From the NCBI GenBank assembly GCA_963682175.1, contig OY821777.1:2869501-2933500 (forward strand): 64,000 nt of DNA, given 5' to 3'. The notes beneath the pieces were generated by a model. The model had not been told where the DNA came from. It saw nothing but the letters and a program-made list of their open reading frames with translations, and ran no database searches. This document shows positions 48,471 to 60,247 of the stretch, one piece after another (position 1 is the first letter of the stretch; the number at the start of each line of letters is the position of its first letter). The position numbers were made by a program, and so were the translations under genes. This DNA is from Triglochin maritima (taxonomy: Eukaryota > Streptophyta > Magnoliopsida > Alismatales > Juncaginaceae).

Positions 48471-51419
48471 TCAACGTAACCGGTTCCAATACTCCATCCT
48501 ACTTTGGTACTGATCCTCCCATCCAACAACACTCTCATCTCGCATTTGATACCATAAGGTCGCTATAGGAGGTACTGGGAAATCATCAAGTAATTCCAAA
48601 CGAATAAAATGAGCGTAACTCCCTAAATGAGCAATGACCAACTCTCTGACAGGCCTCGTCATGGTAGAGGGACACTCCCAGGGTAGAACAGTAAGACACG
48701 GGAACAACGAACCATCCGTTCCCACTGCGAAATACATGACCGCACACTTGTAAAAATTCGCAATAGGAAACAAGTCGGACCAAACCTCCATATAATGATC
48801 CTCGCCACAACCTCCCCCGCCCCAATCAATTCGTTGACGAGCCTCTCTCACATGGCCGAAATAGACAGTCTCATAAATAGGATGTGCACCTATCTCATTA
48901 GAAATCGCACGACGGGCGTACGACCAGTTCTCCTGACCACCATGAAAGACATCGGCAACACATCGAAATCCACAGTTGCCATCAGCACGTACGTCATTCC
49001 ACCTATGCAGAAATGGCAAAATGATTCCTGACAGTCTATCATTATATGGGAAGTTGTCCACGTCAACCCGTCCGGACACTGTAAGATAGGTAAATAACAA
49101 TTCATTAAAACAACAAAATTAGGAGATAATATATTCAACCTCATTTAGATTACTAATATATATTAAATAACATAACAACAAAGATATCGACATACCAGAA
49201 GATCTTGTGCCCGTATTCAAGGACGATCGAGACGAATTAGACCGACGACCCCTGCTCCCACTACTGGCAGACCGACCACGACCCCTGCTCCCACTACTGC
49301 CAGACCGACCACGACCTCGCTCAGCATACTCGAAGGCACTCGGGTCCCGACGTGTCGACTTTCCCCTAGGTCGACCTCGTACCTTAGTATTTTCTTCGGG
49401 TTCTCCATAGTTCGACTGATCGGGGTGTAACTGTTCGTATAAAATACGAGAGGCACTACGAATTACTGCAGGATCGCTCTGCGAGATCTCATCCACTAGC
49501 TTCCGAAAATGCTCGGTGTCTTGTGCTGACTGATCAACAAACTCTGACATCTGGACTCCTTCTCCGATAACAAGTGTTTTCCAGAATGGATGAATCTGCT
49601 CTAAATAAATTCCATCACCTGACGCGAAACACTCGTACATGGTACAGGCACAAGGAATCCCATGTGTTGTCAGGAAAGCACACCCACAACGATATTCAAT
49701 TTCATCACTTAAGTCCTGCATTCTCTTCAACTCCTGAGTCATTAACGACAAGCAGTGATGCGAAACTCGGCCATTTATATGCTGAAACAGAGGACCTATG
49801 TATTGTGCCAAATTTCGACGTCTCGAATCTTCAAGAAAGTTTCGAATATTCGTCAGCTGCATTTCAATAGACGAGTTCACGCGGTCGAAAAGAGTGTCGA
49901 GAGCGGCAGTCGATGTAGTGATCCACTCTTTCAGAGCCGAATGTGCACTTTCCACCCTGCAGTTCGTAGTGTTGCCGAAATGAAGAACTTGATTCGTCCA
50001 ATTCAACACGAATTTTTCCTTATGCACCAACCACGTGTCTTCCACATACTTCGTCAGCACTGGCCAGGACTTGAAAGAATCTTTCAGATTACGGACTGCT
50101 CTATCATAATCCGTCTGTGGATCAGAAATCATGACTTTCCTCCACCTTCCACGCCTGAAAATCTCTGCAGACTGCTTGTCCTTGCCGAATACGTGGTATG
50201 CGTAATTGTACACGTCTTTGTTGATATGCCAGGTGCATAGTAAATGAGCTGACTCAGGAAAAACCTCTGCCACTGGTCGCATCAGACCCATCTCCCGGTC
50301 CGTAATTATTGCTGTCGGGCTAACAATATCCAATAACAGATCTCGCAACCTCTCCAACACCCACCGGTAACTAGACTCGGTCTCATCCTGCAAAATCGCA
50401 TATCCGACGAGGAAATTCATATTTGTTGGAGTAACCCCAACCATCTCAAACAAAGGCATCTTGTACTTGTTCGTCTTATACGTCGAATCCATACAGATCA
50501 CGAATGGGTATGTACGCAACAACTGAACTGAAGTCGGATGTGCCAAAAATGCGTGAGTCAAGACATTAGTTTCTTCATCTGCCACAATCCAATGCAAATA
50601 CTTATGCTGCACTGCCTCTCTGAGAAACTGCTGCGCGGGATTCCTGTCTTCAGATTTCGTCCTCCTCATGTACTCTCTGAAGTTGTAAATGTGCCTTTGA
50701 TTAGGATTATCGTCCGGAAATTTCTTCTTTACCGCCAACAAAATGTTACGGGGCCTTGCTTGTGCCTCTGTCATATCCCGAACAATTTGCTTTGCCCCAG
50801 CACTAAGTCCGCTGACCTGTCGGTGACCCTCTGAATAAACTGCCAATGGGTGGTTGTGTTGCCCAAACATGCTACTAGAAACAATAACCCATCCATCACG
50901 ATCTCGTCGCTCCACCACTTTTACCAAAAACCGACAACCGCAACCTTTTCTTTTCGTATTCTTTCGCAGTGCAATACTCGTATCACGAGAACTTATCTCA
51001 CGTCTGCGATCACATCTGAGGTAACAATCCATCCGGTTATCTGCTTTCGGTTTGTATGATGATATAACCAAAAAAAATCCGGCTCCTATTGCAACTTGTT
51101 TCGCCCATTTACAACCTTCCTCGATTGTTGTAAATATTTCTTTACTGTCAAAAAGCTCACTGTAATCTACTCCATCACCACCGAAATCTTGAAACGGAAC
51201 CTGAAAAATTTGAATTTAACAAAAAATTAAAAAAAAAACGGGCGTCTGGCTAAACCGCCTCCACCAAGGTGGAGGCGTCTGCCTAACACGCCTCCACATA
51301 GGTGGAGGCGGTTTATACAGACGCCTCCACCTTGGTGGAGGCGGTTTAGCCAGACGCCCGAGTCGTGAAAAAAATTCCGCCCCAGTTACCTCGCCGGATT
51401 CAGGTGCTTCGCCAGACAT
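48471..51419 (-). CDS. Mutator-type transposase fused to an OTU cysteine protease domain
   Basis: Exons 51419-51390, 51200-49196 and 49078-48471 join in phase to 880 residues with no stop. The N-terminus is MSGEAPESGE. Next is a FAR1/WRKY-like Cys-His DNA-binding region (CGCRFLV, FGQHNHPLAV). The MULE transposase core has the first Asp in CMDSTYKTNKYKMP and the second in IITDREMGLM, then LLCTWHINKDVYNYAYHVFG. A SWIM-like motif (CGCAFLTTHGIPCAC) is followed by an Arg/Ser/Gly-rich linker. The last exon encodes an OTU-type protease: catalytic Cys in RADGNCGFRCVADVF and His in YAHFIRLELLDDFP. The transposase would cut and join the element ends; OTU domains remove ubiquitin in other proteins, but its role here is unknown. 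Possibly functional. Confidence 0.9.
51238..51362. repeat. Right subterminal GC-rich hairpin cluster
   Basis: In intron 1 of the transposase gene. Outer arms GGGCGTCTGGCTAAACCGCC and its exact complement enclose further CGCCTCCACC/GGTGGAGGCG hairpins, so the whole ~120 bp can fold on itself. It is the mirror counterpart of the cluster at 45,691-45,842. Confidence 0.85.
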
Positions 51420-51532
51420 TTTCGTGGTGTTGGTATTAGGAATGTGAGTAAAACTGAGTCAAACACCTTATTTAAAGACACGGGACGAAATCGTTATTAA
51501 TTGATTTGTTAAGGGCAAAAAAGTCATTTTTG

Positions 51533-51565
51533 GGGCGATTTAAGTAATTTTCCGGCGACGAATAG
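51533..51565 (-). repeat. Right terminal inverted repeat of the Mutator-like element
   Basis: Reverse complement of the left terminal repeat with two mismatches in 33 bases. Confidence 0.85.
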
Positions 51566-52900
51566 TAGTTCCCTTATGTTTTTATAACATTGCCCGACAG
51601 TCGATAAACTTGTCTATTCATTAGATTTCATAATCGCAATTCACAGAGGATCTATCCTTTATTTGAAAAAATAAAATGCACAGAAGACACTGGCTGGAAA
51701 GCTTACCCTTCTGCATATTTCCAATTTCTAAAGTCACCCATCTGCATGGTCCATATGTGGCACCATTCGAATTTTCTGTGGAGTCCTACTCACATCAAAC
51801 CAAAGCAGTCCACATGCTACCAAACAGTGCAGTGTCTTAATGTGTTTCATTTTTGTGAAGAGTCCAACACAAGGACCTCTGTGTTCTAAATGCTGCTTTT
51901 CTCTTGCAGTAGTCCTCCCCGGCCCTGCCAACAAGTAATATAATGAGACTATAGTGCGTGGTAATGGCTTAGGGGACCATCTCAATACTTGTTCTGTACA
52001 TCTTGGCATGGAATCTCAATCTTCATGAATTTTCCACTTATTATCATCCACAGTCATCTAACATATTAAAATATTTCATTGATTATATTTCAAAGTTGAT
52101 GTTTGGTAGTCAACTTTGATTTTAGAAGGTAGATAGCCCTCTCAGCTCTCTTAGCTAGTACTTGGTATCACTTTTAGATTCCTGACTATAAGAATCATCT
52201 TCAAAGATCCAAGCTACTGGTCACATTTAACCTCATCCGTTGTGTTACAAACATAGTGACAGATGTTCTTCCTAGTTTACATCGTAATTGAATCCAAAGT
52301 TCTAATAAAGAAAATTCAATTTGACACCAAATCAACTGTTGAAATTAAGCATAAAAGAACTCAAAAGGCTTGACTTATTAGAATGACAAACCCAAGCATC
52401 CACTGTTGTTTGAAGATAAACATTGATGACCCAAAGAAGTGGAACAGGAGTGATTAGTTAGTGCAACAGAGCAGAAGAGGACGCCATTCAAAGTCGTGTT
52501 GATTGCAATCTCGAGGCAAAACGTTTACGTTGCATCAAATCCAACAACAGCCTCGAAACCATGCATGCATGATTTAAAAATGTATGATGTGGTATGCAAT
52601 ATGCATGCATGCAGGTTTCTCTCTCATTAAAGATCGGTTTGGAAGCAAGAATGAACATGCAAGTTAGTCAGGAATTTAATTTGTTGTGCACCAGGTAAGC
52701 CCGTCAATACTATTTGTCTTTTTATTTTATTTTATGTTGCAGTCAAATACTATTTGCCTCACTTAATCCTCTCTACCTTTTATTGCAAAGTTCTCAACTT
52801 TATATATGCATATCCCCTAGGCTTTTCCTAATGTTATTTACTTTGTTATTATAAGTGTTTTTGTTTTGTAGACTTTTGGACATTCAGGCACGTTTGTGAT
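51566..52900. other. Spacer, no gene recognised
   Basis: AT-rich DNA with several ATGCATGC stretches near 52,560-52,610. No convincing coding exon. Confidence 0.4.
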
Positions 52901-54236
52901 TGCATTTACGACATTTGACGGAGGTAATATCTCGATCTATATGAACGTACTTTTTGTTTTGCTTAACTTTTAATGGATGAATTTAATTTTTAAGTATCAT
53001 TTTCATATAATTAAATGTTAATGATTTTTTATATAAAAATATTATAGGTTAGTAATGAATAAAGACGATAATGAGTTTGTATTGGTAATGTATAATGAGA
53101 AATTAAAATGTAATGGTGACGTTGGAGAATATACAGGAAAAAAGTAAGAATAGTTGTTGTGCCACTTAATATTAATTATAATGACTTAGTGGGTGATTAG
53201 ATCTAAATGTTGTTATCCGGAGAATATATTTGATGTCAAGTTGTGCTAAGTGACCTTTAAACAACGTTAACCGACGATAAGTCAGTTTACGAAACGATAG
53301 GTCTTGGTTTATCACAAATTGACGCAAATCAATACCACTTGTCTTCGTCCTTCAAAGTCCATTGCAATACTATCAAAAAGAAGATGTACATAGTAATGAA
53401 GAGGATGAGCCAGAAAAGTGGGGATTACAGAATACCTTTTCCAGAAGAGGATGGGCTTGAAGATATTTTTGAAACCAAAGTCATTCCTGAGACAGAAGAA
53501 AACAGAAGAAGTCAGATATGCGATGTTAACAATAATATGGTTCTCACTTTGAATAAACTCCGAGCCATCTTCACTGATGACGATTGGATTCAGAATTCAG
53601 TCATCGAACACTCATTCTTTGATCATCCGAACCATGTCTCACACAATGAGTGGACTCAAGATGGACGTTCTTTCTGGGGGAAATCATACTTTTTCGACGA
53701 AAGATGATTTGATGCATGCGTTGCAGACGTGACACATAAAGAAACATGTTTGTTACCTAGTTGTGGTTTTCTTCAAAAACACGTTACATTATGTGATGCT
53801 TTCATCGTGTTGAGGATAATTGTCAATGGAGGTTGCATGTGTCTGTTCCAAAAGAATTTAAATATTTTAAAGTTCGAATTACCAGGCTGAACACACTTGT
53901 TGCAATCCGATGATGTTGAATGATAATTAGCAATGCAACACATCATTTATTTACAATCTTTTCATGTCTTCTGTCAAGATCACCCATGCTAAGATATTAG
54001 AGAGGGTGAAAGTAATTTTCTCACATGAAATTAGTTACGTTAAAACATGACATGTTAGGCAGAAAGTGTTGCAAAAGATGTATGGTGCCGAAGAGAAGAG
54101 TTTTAAAGATTTAAGTAGATTCATGACCGTAGTCTGCCAGACCAATCCTGAAACCGTAGTTGAAATACAAGCTGAAAGACGAAATCCTCAAGAAGAAGAA
54201 GAAGAAGAGATTGAGATGTCATTTAGAGTAGTTTAA
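52900..54236 (+). pseudogene. Decayed Mutator-type transposase fragment (N-terminal part)
   Basis: Broken frames recall the N-terminal half of MuDR-type transposases. One open stretch (53,390-53,707) includes a conserved-looking acidic segment ending DGRSFWGK. A piece at about 53,770-53,890 reads CFHRVEDNCQWRLHVSVPKE then FKVRITRLN, like the transposase Cys-His domain. 54,000-54,230 includes RQKVLQKMYGAEEKSFKDLS, FMTVVCQTNPETVVEIQA and a Glu run. Frame changes and stops separate these parts and the catalytic core is missing. It is not close to the transposase at 48,471-51,419. Confidence 0.55.
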
Positions 54237-55739
54237 ATTTTATCACTACTTTTATCGTTACTTTTGTTAGCAATTTTAACTTTTGGACGTCATTTGAATG
54301 TTGAGACAAAGTTAAACTCATTTTTCCAATGTCGTTTTTTAATTGAATGTTTTAAATATTTACTGTTGATGAATCCTCTTTGTATATTTCATTCCTGACT
54401 AATCCTTAAAAAGGAAAATGAACAACAAAACAACAGAAAAAGGTGGGGGAAAAGAACTGTGTTAAGAGGTGGGCTTTCAGGTGGAAGGGGCCCATGGAAA
54501 GTGGTCCAATGGACCAGAAAGCGAAAAAGAAAAGTTGAGAAAACAAAACAAGAAAGAAAAGTTATGTTTGATGTGATGGAACGATCATGGGTCCCACACT
54601 CGCTATTTCTACTTTTAAGAAAAAGAACAGACAAGTACTGTAGCAAAGGAAGTGGAAAACATGGAAAAGCCATTGCAAACATTGGTGTTCCATTGCCCCC
54701 ATCATAAGCTCATCATAGCATGCATAGCTCTTCTTTTCCTTTGTGTCAGCAAAGCTGAAAAATTCGCAATCATTCATGAAGCAATCGAGTGCAAAATCAT
54801 TATCTTGTCTTAAATATCTGTAATTAATTAAATTCGGCCATTGCCCACCAAATATCTTGCATGCACCTCTTAAGATCCAAGCTAGGAGTCATTGGTGATG
54901 GACTCATGGTCATGGAAAGTACTCAAAGGAGAGTCGTAAAGGTTTCCAATCTACTCAAACATGTACAAGTAAAACAAACACCAGTGATATTCTTCAAACA
55001 AAAATATTTTTATGAAAATTAGAAAAGTTAAATACAATTCAATATGAGTAAAGGAGAAGTAGAAGTAATAAGATGGCATGGCATTTGGATCATTTGTAAA
55101 TTCTTGCAACTTCAAATTTCATTACTGACACTGACAGTGTGACACAATCTATGTATCTCTTCCTTGGGTAAACATGTCACCTAGTAAGGGATGTGACTAA
55201 AAATTACATTGAAAAACATATGATAGCATACCTACTGATATTTTAATATAGCCTTAACATTTAAATTAATTTGAACTGGCTTATTTTATATCGAGTCACT
55301 GTTAATTTTTAATGACTTATTTTTTTATTAAGTCGCTGAGAATTATTAAATTTCATATCTCAACTTTGGATTTTCTTTCAACATTAACATTTACATCTTT
55401 CAACTATGATGAATCAATTCTCAACTAACTCATGAAGAATAGAGATAGTTCAGTTGGGCAATCTCATTTTCAGGTCTTAGTCAATACCTGAAGTTGTGTC
55501 CCTCCCAACCACACAAATCAAGTTCTAAGTTGTACTTACAGTGGGTTTAGTCACAGTGACACTGGCAATTCAAAGGATTATATGTGGCCCTTAAATTGAG
55601 ATGCTATGTCACCCACTTCATGTGCCATTATTCTCTGGTGCAAGGACATGGTCCCCTATATTTATTCCTTGCAAAAGCTGATGTTCATATGAGGTTCTTG
55701 TATGTCCTGCCCTCACCACAGAGAATTTGGTCAAGTGTG
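54237..55739. other. Spacer up to gypsy LTR C
   Basis: AT-rich with purine-rich tracts near 54,410-54,560. No gene recognised. Confidence 0.4.
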
Positions 55740-56124
55740 TGTAACATCCTCAAAGCAGCGGAAAATTTTAAAATTTATAAACACTCAATCAACAGAGGAT
55801 ATTACGCAATAAAGGGACACATGTGCACCAACATATATAATATATATATATATGAACATCAGAGTATACAAAAGTTGTGATTACATCAAAAGCATAAACA
55901 AAGGAAACAGTAATCACACGACCTCAACCGAGAGAAAGCTGGATCCGGTAGCAGCGCTCCTCTCCTCGGTCACCACCCCCTAACGCCGATCACGGCCTGA
56001 AAATAAACGTGCAACAATGCCTGAGTTTCCAGAAGGAAACCTCGTATGCCAAACTCTAAATGCAATAATAAAATCATCCTAGCATACAATTCTACTCAAC
56101 AAGAAAAGCATCACAACAGACTGG

Positions 56125-56665
56125 GCTCCAGGGCTCTCTCACCCAACCACAACACATACCGCAGGTACGGGGCTCCAGGTCTAATCTCAACCAACCGCCG
56201 CACCCACCACAGTCACGGGGCTCCAGGTCTAATCTCAACCAACCGCCGCACCCACCACAGTCACGGGGCTCCAGGTCTAATCTCAACCAACCGCCGCGAC
56301 ACACACTCGTCGCCAAGCTGGGCTCCAGGTCTAATTTCAACCAACCGCAACAACCACGACACGACCAAGGGCTCGAGGTCTAATTTCAACCAACCCAAAC
56401 GTATAAGGGCTCCAGGTCTAATTTCAACCAACCCGAACGCACTACGGAGCTCCAGGTCTAATTTCAACCAACTCCGTACAGACTAGCTGGGCTCCAGGTC
56501 TATTTTCAACCAACCACAACTCTCACACAGTTATGGGGCTCCAGGTCTCTTTCAACCAACCGCCGCAACACCACAATTCTAAGCTGGGCCTCAGGCCTAT
56601 TTCAGCCAATCCCAAGCTCACACACGGTTACGGGGCTCCAGGTCTAATCTCAACCAACCACCGTA
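56125..56665. repeat. Minisatellite in gypsy LTR C
   Basis: About twelve units share GGGCTCCAGGTCTAAT-TCAACCAACC with variable GC-rich linkers. Two neighbouring units (near 56,217 and 56,265) are almost identical over 48 bp, suggesting recent slippage or unequal exchange. Confidence 0.8.
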
Positions 56666-56767
56666 ACCCTCGTGCACCTAGCACACTTGCCGGAAGAACA
56701 TCGACACCACAACTCGCCCCACACGGACGACCACGACAACAGCACCTCCATAGTGCAAAACAGGACA

Positions 56768-57450
56768 CAAACGGTCGACCGAACCAAAAGTCCCGGTCGA
56801 CCGAATCAAGCAAGTACAGGGCAATCCACTTCGACTGGTACTCCATCGGTCGACCGACTCCCAACACCACACTCATTCGGTCGAACCCAAATCAAGGGAT
56901 GGTCGACCGTTTAGATGGTCAACTCCCGGTTCAACGAACAAAATGACCAATCGGTCGACCGACAAAGGGGTCCCAGTCTACCGAAAGTCACCAGGGAACA
57001 AATCCCACAACACCACAATGAATTCGGTCGAACGCCGAGCACATCTCGGTCGACCGAATCTGTCCAGGGAATAATCCCCCACACGCACCATGAATTCGGT
57101 CGAACGCCGAGCACATCTCGGTCGACCGAATTCCTCCAGAGCGTTCCCCACGCTCCGCGCACAAGTCCGGTCGACCGAACCCTCATTCGGTCGAACCGAT
57201 CACTATGCTCACTTAAGTCACGGTCGGACGAAAATCAACGAGCGGTCGACCGTTTAGATGGTCTAAGCCCCCAACCGACTTAATACAGTGCACACGGTCG
57301 ACCGGCAAAGGGGACCCGGTCGACCGAATCTCTCCAGACTTGCCTCCTATGCACGATCGGTCGACTGCCCCAAAGGCATCGTTCGACCGATGTGAGGCAG
57401 AGCCCGAATTCTCTTCACGAACGGTCGACCGTTTGCACAAACTGATCGAC
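56768..57450. repeat. CGGTCGACCG palindrome cluster, gypsy LTR C
   Basis: Eleven exact copies by eye plus about ten variants in 680 bp. Confidence 0.85.
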
Positions 57451-58140
57451 CGATCATGCAGTGAAATCTGCTGCACGTTTACTTGCGACGAGCCGGAAGG
57501 CCTACCGTCGACTTCCAAATACTCACACTACTTAAGTGAGCGAGATGGCATACCTAAAGGTCTGAAGAGACCTTTGAAGAATCACGACGATGCCTCCACG
57601 AGCGCGCCTCCCTAAAACACGATCCGTCGACGACTCTCGCGTCCAAACGACGATCAATCACCTCCTCGACACACTCGAGCACTCCAACTCCTCCACCAAT
57701 CCTACCACCATGATCACACGGGACACGTGAGGTCGAGAGAGAGAAAAGGAAACGCGAGGGATGGGTTAGCAAAACCACAACTCACCTCCGGCCACCACAA
57801 CGACTCCGAAGAACTCCTCCACCACACGCCGGAGATCACCACCACCTTCCTCGCCGGAGAGCACTGAGAGAGGGAGAGAACGCGAGTGAGAGAGAGAGAG
57901 ACACGAGAGAGAGAGTGAGAGAGAGAGAGAGACTCACCACAATAAATATCTCCTCCTCCTCTAATCTCAACCATCCATCCATCCATCCATCCATCAATCT
58001 CCACCCCTCATCCAATCCACACCATCCTAGCCCTTCATCCATCCCTCTCAATCCCAGCCGTCCATCTCTAATCCCCTCTAATCACCACCTAAACATCAAC
58101 AAAACACAATTAGGATAGGATTAGGATCAGAATCCCACAA

Positions 58141-58151
58141 TCCACCCTTCT
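58141..58151 (-). other. Polypurine tract of the gypsy element
   Basis: AGAAGGGTGGA on the - strand lies one base from the LTR start, between pol and LTR C. Confidence 0.7.
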
Positions 58152-58172
58152 AAAAGAATTTCGTCCTCGAAA

Positions 58173-58805
58173 TTAAAACTGAAGCTCACCAAACAACTCC
58201 GGGAACTCCTTCCGGACCTCCTCCTCAATCTCCCAAGTGGCATCTCGTTCACTGTGGTGCTGCCACCTGACCTTCACCATCGGAATAGTCCTCCTCCTCA
58301 ACTGATGCTCCATCCGATCCACAATCTCAACCGGTCTCTCCTCAAGAGACAAATCCTGACGGATCTCTGGAACCTCCAACTGAATCACATGAGAAGGATC
58401 CGCTACGTACTTCCTCAACATCGAAACATGGAAGACGTTGTGAAGACCCGAAAACTGCGGCGGCAGCGCAACCCTGTAGGCGACCTCTCCAACCCGATCG
58501 AGAATTTCAAACGGCCCGACATACCTCAGACTGAGCTTCCCCTTCTTCCCGAACCTCATCACTCCTCGAGATGGTGAAATCCTCAGGAAGACATGGTCAC
58601 CTGCCTCAAATCTCAGCTCTCGCCTACGCCTATCCGCGTAGCTCTTCTGCCTGCTCTGCGCAGTCGCTAGTCTCTGCCTGATCACATCAACCTTCTCAGC
58701 ATACATCTGCACAATCTCAGGACCAACTAGCTGTCTCTCGCCTACATCACTTCAGCATACCGGTGATCTACACGGTCTCCCGTACAGGGCCTCGTACGGT
58801 GCCAT
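58173..58805 (-). pseudogene. Gypsy pol C-terminus: integrase end and chromodomain
   Basis: The reading frame opens at the insertion point with the integrase phrase MAPYEALYGRPCRSPVC, then a TGA (58,755-58,757) where this family normally has Trp. It continues through YADRRRRELRFEAGDHVFLR, LSLRYVGPFEILDRVGEVAY and LHNVFHVSMLRKYV, and ends with a chromodomain-like segment (MVKVRWQHHSERDATWEIEE) and FPELFGELQF. The chromodomain identifies a chromovirus, probably Tekay/Del. The 5' part of pol was separated by the insertion at 58,806. The element is inactive. Confidence 0.88.
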
Positions 58806-59200
58806 TGATGCATTGCATACATTGCATCATATGTCTTTCATTTAGAGTGTTTTTATATAAATAAATGCTACTAAGGTATTGTTTTGAGCAATTGTGCAGA
58901 ATTCAGGAGTTACAATGCAATTTACCAATATTCGAGCTAAAACGCGTGCAATGGACTTAGATGGATCACAAAGACCAATTAGATAGAGATTCAAGCTCAA
59001 GTTGAAGTCTAATTGATTGCATAAGAAGTCAGGGACTTGATCGCAAATTGGAAGGACTAAAAAGTTATTTTGGAGGAATATTCAAGAAGAAATCAAATTC
59101 GGATCTCCAAAGATATGTAATAATTGATTTATACACGTGGAGGCCACCTACAAGATACCAAAAACACACCCACAAAAGCACGAAGTGATCTGAACCATCC

Positions 59201-59252
59201 ATGCGGCGGAATCGCCGCATCTAACGGTCAATATGCGGCGGAATCGCCGCAT
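59201..59252. repeat. Paired GC-rich palindromes in the Athila/Tat LTR
   Basis: Two identical 20-bp near-palindromes, ATGCGGCGGAATCGCCGCAT, at 59,201-59,220 and 59,233-59,252, about 90 bp upstream of a TATAAATA box (59,340-59,347). Confidence 0.85.
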
Positions 59253-59339
59253 GGGTTGCGATCCGTGCCTCCTATTTTCGTCCAATTGTGTAGTAACACG
59301 TGTCTTTCCTGATGCATACTTAGGGTTTCTTGTATCGGC

Positions 59340-59347
59340 TATAAATA
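59340..59347 (+). promoter_or_regulatory. TATA box of the Athila/Tat LTR
   Basis: TATAAATA within the phrase GGCTATAAATAGCC, followed downstream by a probable poly(A) signal (AATAAAAT, 59,397-59,404). Confidence 0.65.
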
Positions 59348-60088
59348 GCCCCGAAATATTGTGTAAGGGGAGCCTTTTGTATTACATTTTTAAAGCAATA
59401 AAATTCTGCCCTTTTAATTCTCCATTATCTTTGTCTTTTGTAAGCTTAGTTTTAGATTAATGTTTCATGCTCTTAATTCCAGTAGAGTAATTTAGTTGTT
59501 CTTTACTTTTTCTCTTAGAATAATTTGTTGCGTGCTTAGAATAATTGCTTTTACTTTCGTAGATCGTAGTTTAGTATAATATTTTCCTTTTTTTTCTGTA
59601 TTCTCTCGATGATCTCCATGACCACTTCTCCTCATCTTCTCCCCATGGGTTTCTAAAACCCTCCAAAGGGTGGGGGTGACGGATTTAGGGTTAGAGAAGA
59701 GAGATCGTTTTTTATTTTAATTTCTTGTTAGTGTTTTGATCATATGAGTTTTTGTTAAATCAATTATCATATGATGCTTAATATCTCACTTGATTTATAA
59801 TAATTTTCGTAATCTCTAATCTAACTTGAAGATTCATAACTCCCACCCACTGGACTCTCATCCATAGTTATTTCTTCTTAGTTTTTGTTCTTGTTGTTCT
59901 TGCTTTAGAAAAATAAAAATAAAAGAAATCCAAAAATCTCAAACCAACACTATTTCTCTTTTGCTTTCCTTAATCAAAGAAAATCACAAAAATATAAGAA
60001 TCTCTCCCTCCTTGTGTTCGACCCGTACTTGCCACCGCTTCAACGCGGCCGTGCACTTGCGGTATAAATAAAAATCTCAACAAGTTTT

Positions 60089-60106
60089 TGGCGCCGTTGC
60101 CGGGGA
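60089..60106 (+). other. Primer-binding site (Asp tRNA)
   Basis: TGGCGCCGTTGCCGGGGA is the complement of the plant Asp tRNA 3' end. It lies six bases after the LTR, a primer choice typical of Athila/Tat elements. Confidence 0.85.
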
Positions 60107-60247
60107 GGCGACGAGAACTTCAAGTTTTTTTTGTGATTTCTTTTGTTCCGTTTGGATTTTTGATTTTCAAGATCTAACGTTTGCTCTGTGCGTTTCAGGA
60201 AGTATTAGAGACGACGCAAAAATCCGGACGCAATCCAAGGTGACCAA

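Larger units (their letters stand above)
45449..51565. mobile_element. Mutator-like element with mobile-domain gene and transposase-OTU gene
   Basis: The terminal inverted repeats share CTATTCGTCGCCG then TACTTAAATCGCCC (45,449-45,481 and 51,533-51,565, 31 of 33 by eye), with weaker similarity further in. Two genes run inward and converge: a plant mobile domain gene (45,588-48,191, +) and a transposase-OTU fusion (48,471-51,419, -). I could not find a clean 9-bp target duplication; TTATGT occurs near both outer borders. Confidence 0.88.
55740..58139 (-). mobile_element. Ty3/gypsy (chromovirus-type) LTR C joined to pol
   Basis: A 2,400-bp LTR. On the - strand it starts TGTGGGATTCTGATCC and ends GAGGATGTTACA. 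It lies directly downstream of the pol 3' end and a polypurine tract, so it is the 3' LTR of an element whose rest is split by the Athila/Tat-type insertion at 58,806 and continues outside the window. It aligns along its length with solo LTR B. It contains a minisatellite (56,125-56,665), eleven exact CGGTCGACCG palindromes (56,768-57,450) and GA- and CATC-rich tracts near 57,870-58,000. Confidence 0.88.

Noticed and set aside
45440..51580. TTATGT near both borders as the target duplication of the Mutator-like element
   Set aside because: The two copies lie at different distances from the terminal repeats and the flanking 9-mers do not match.
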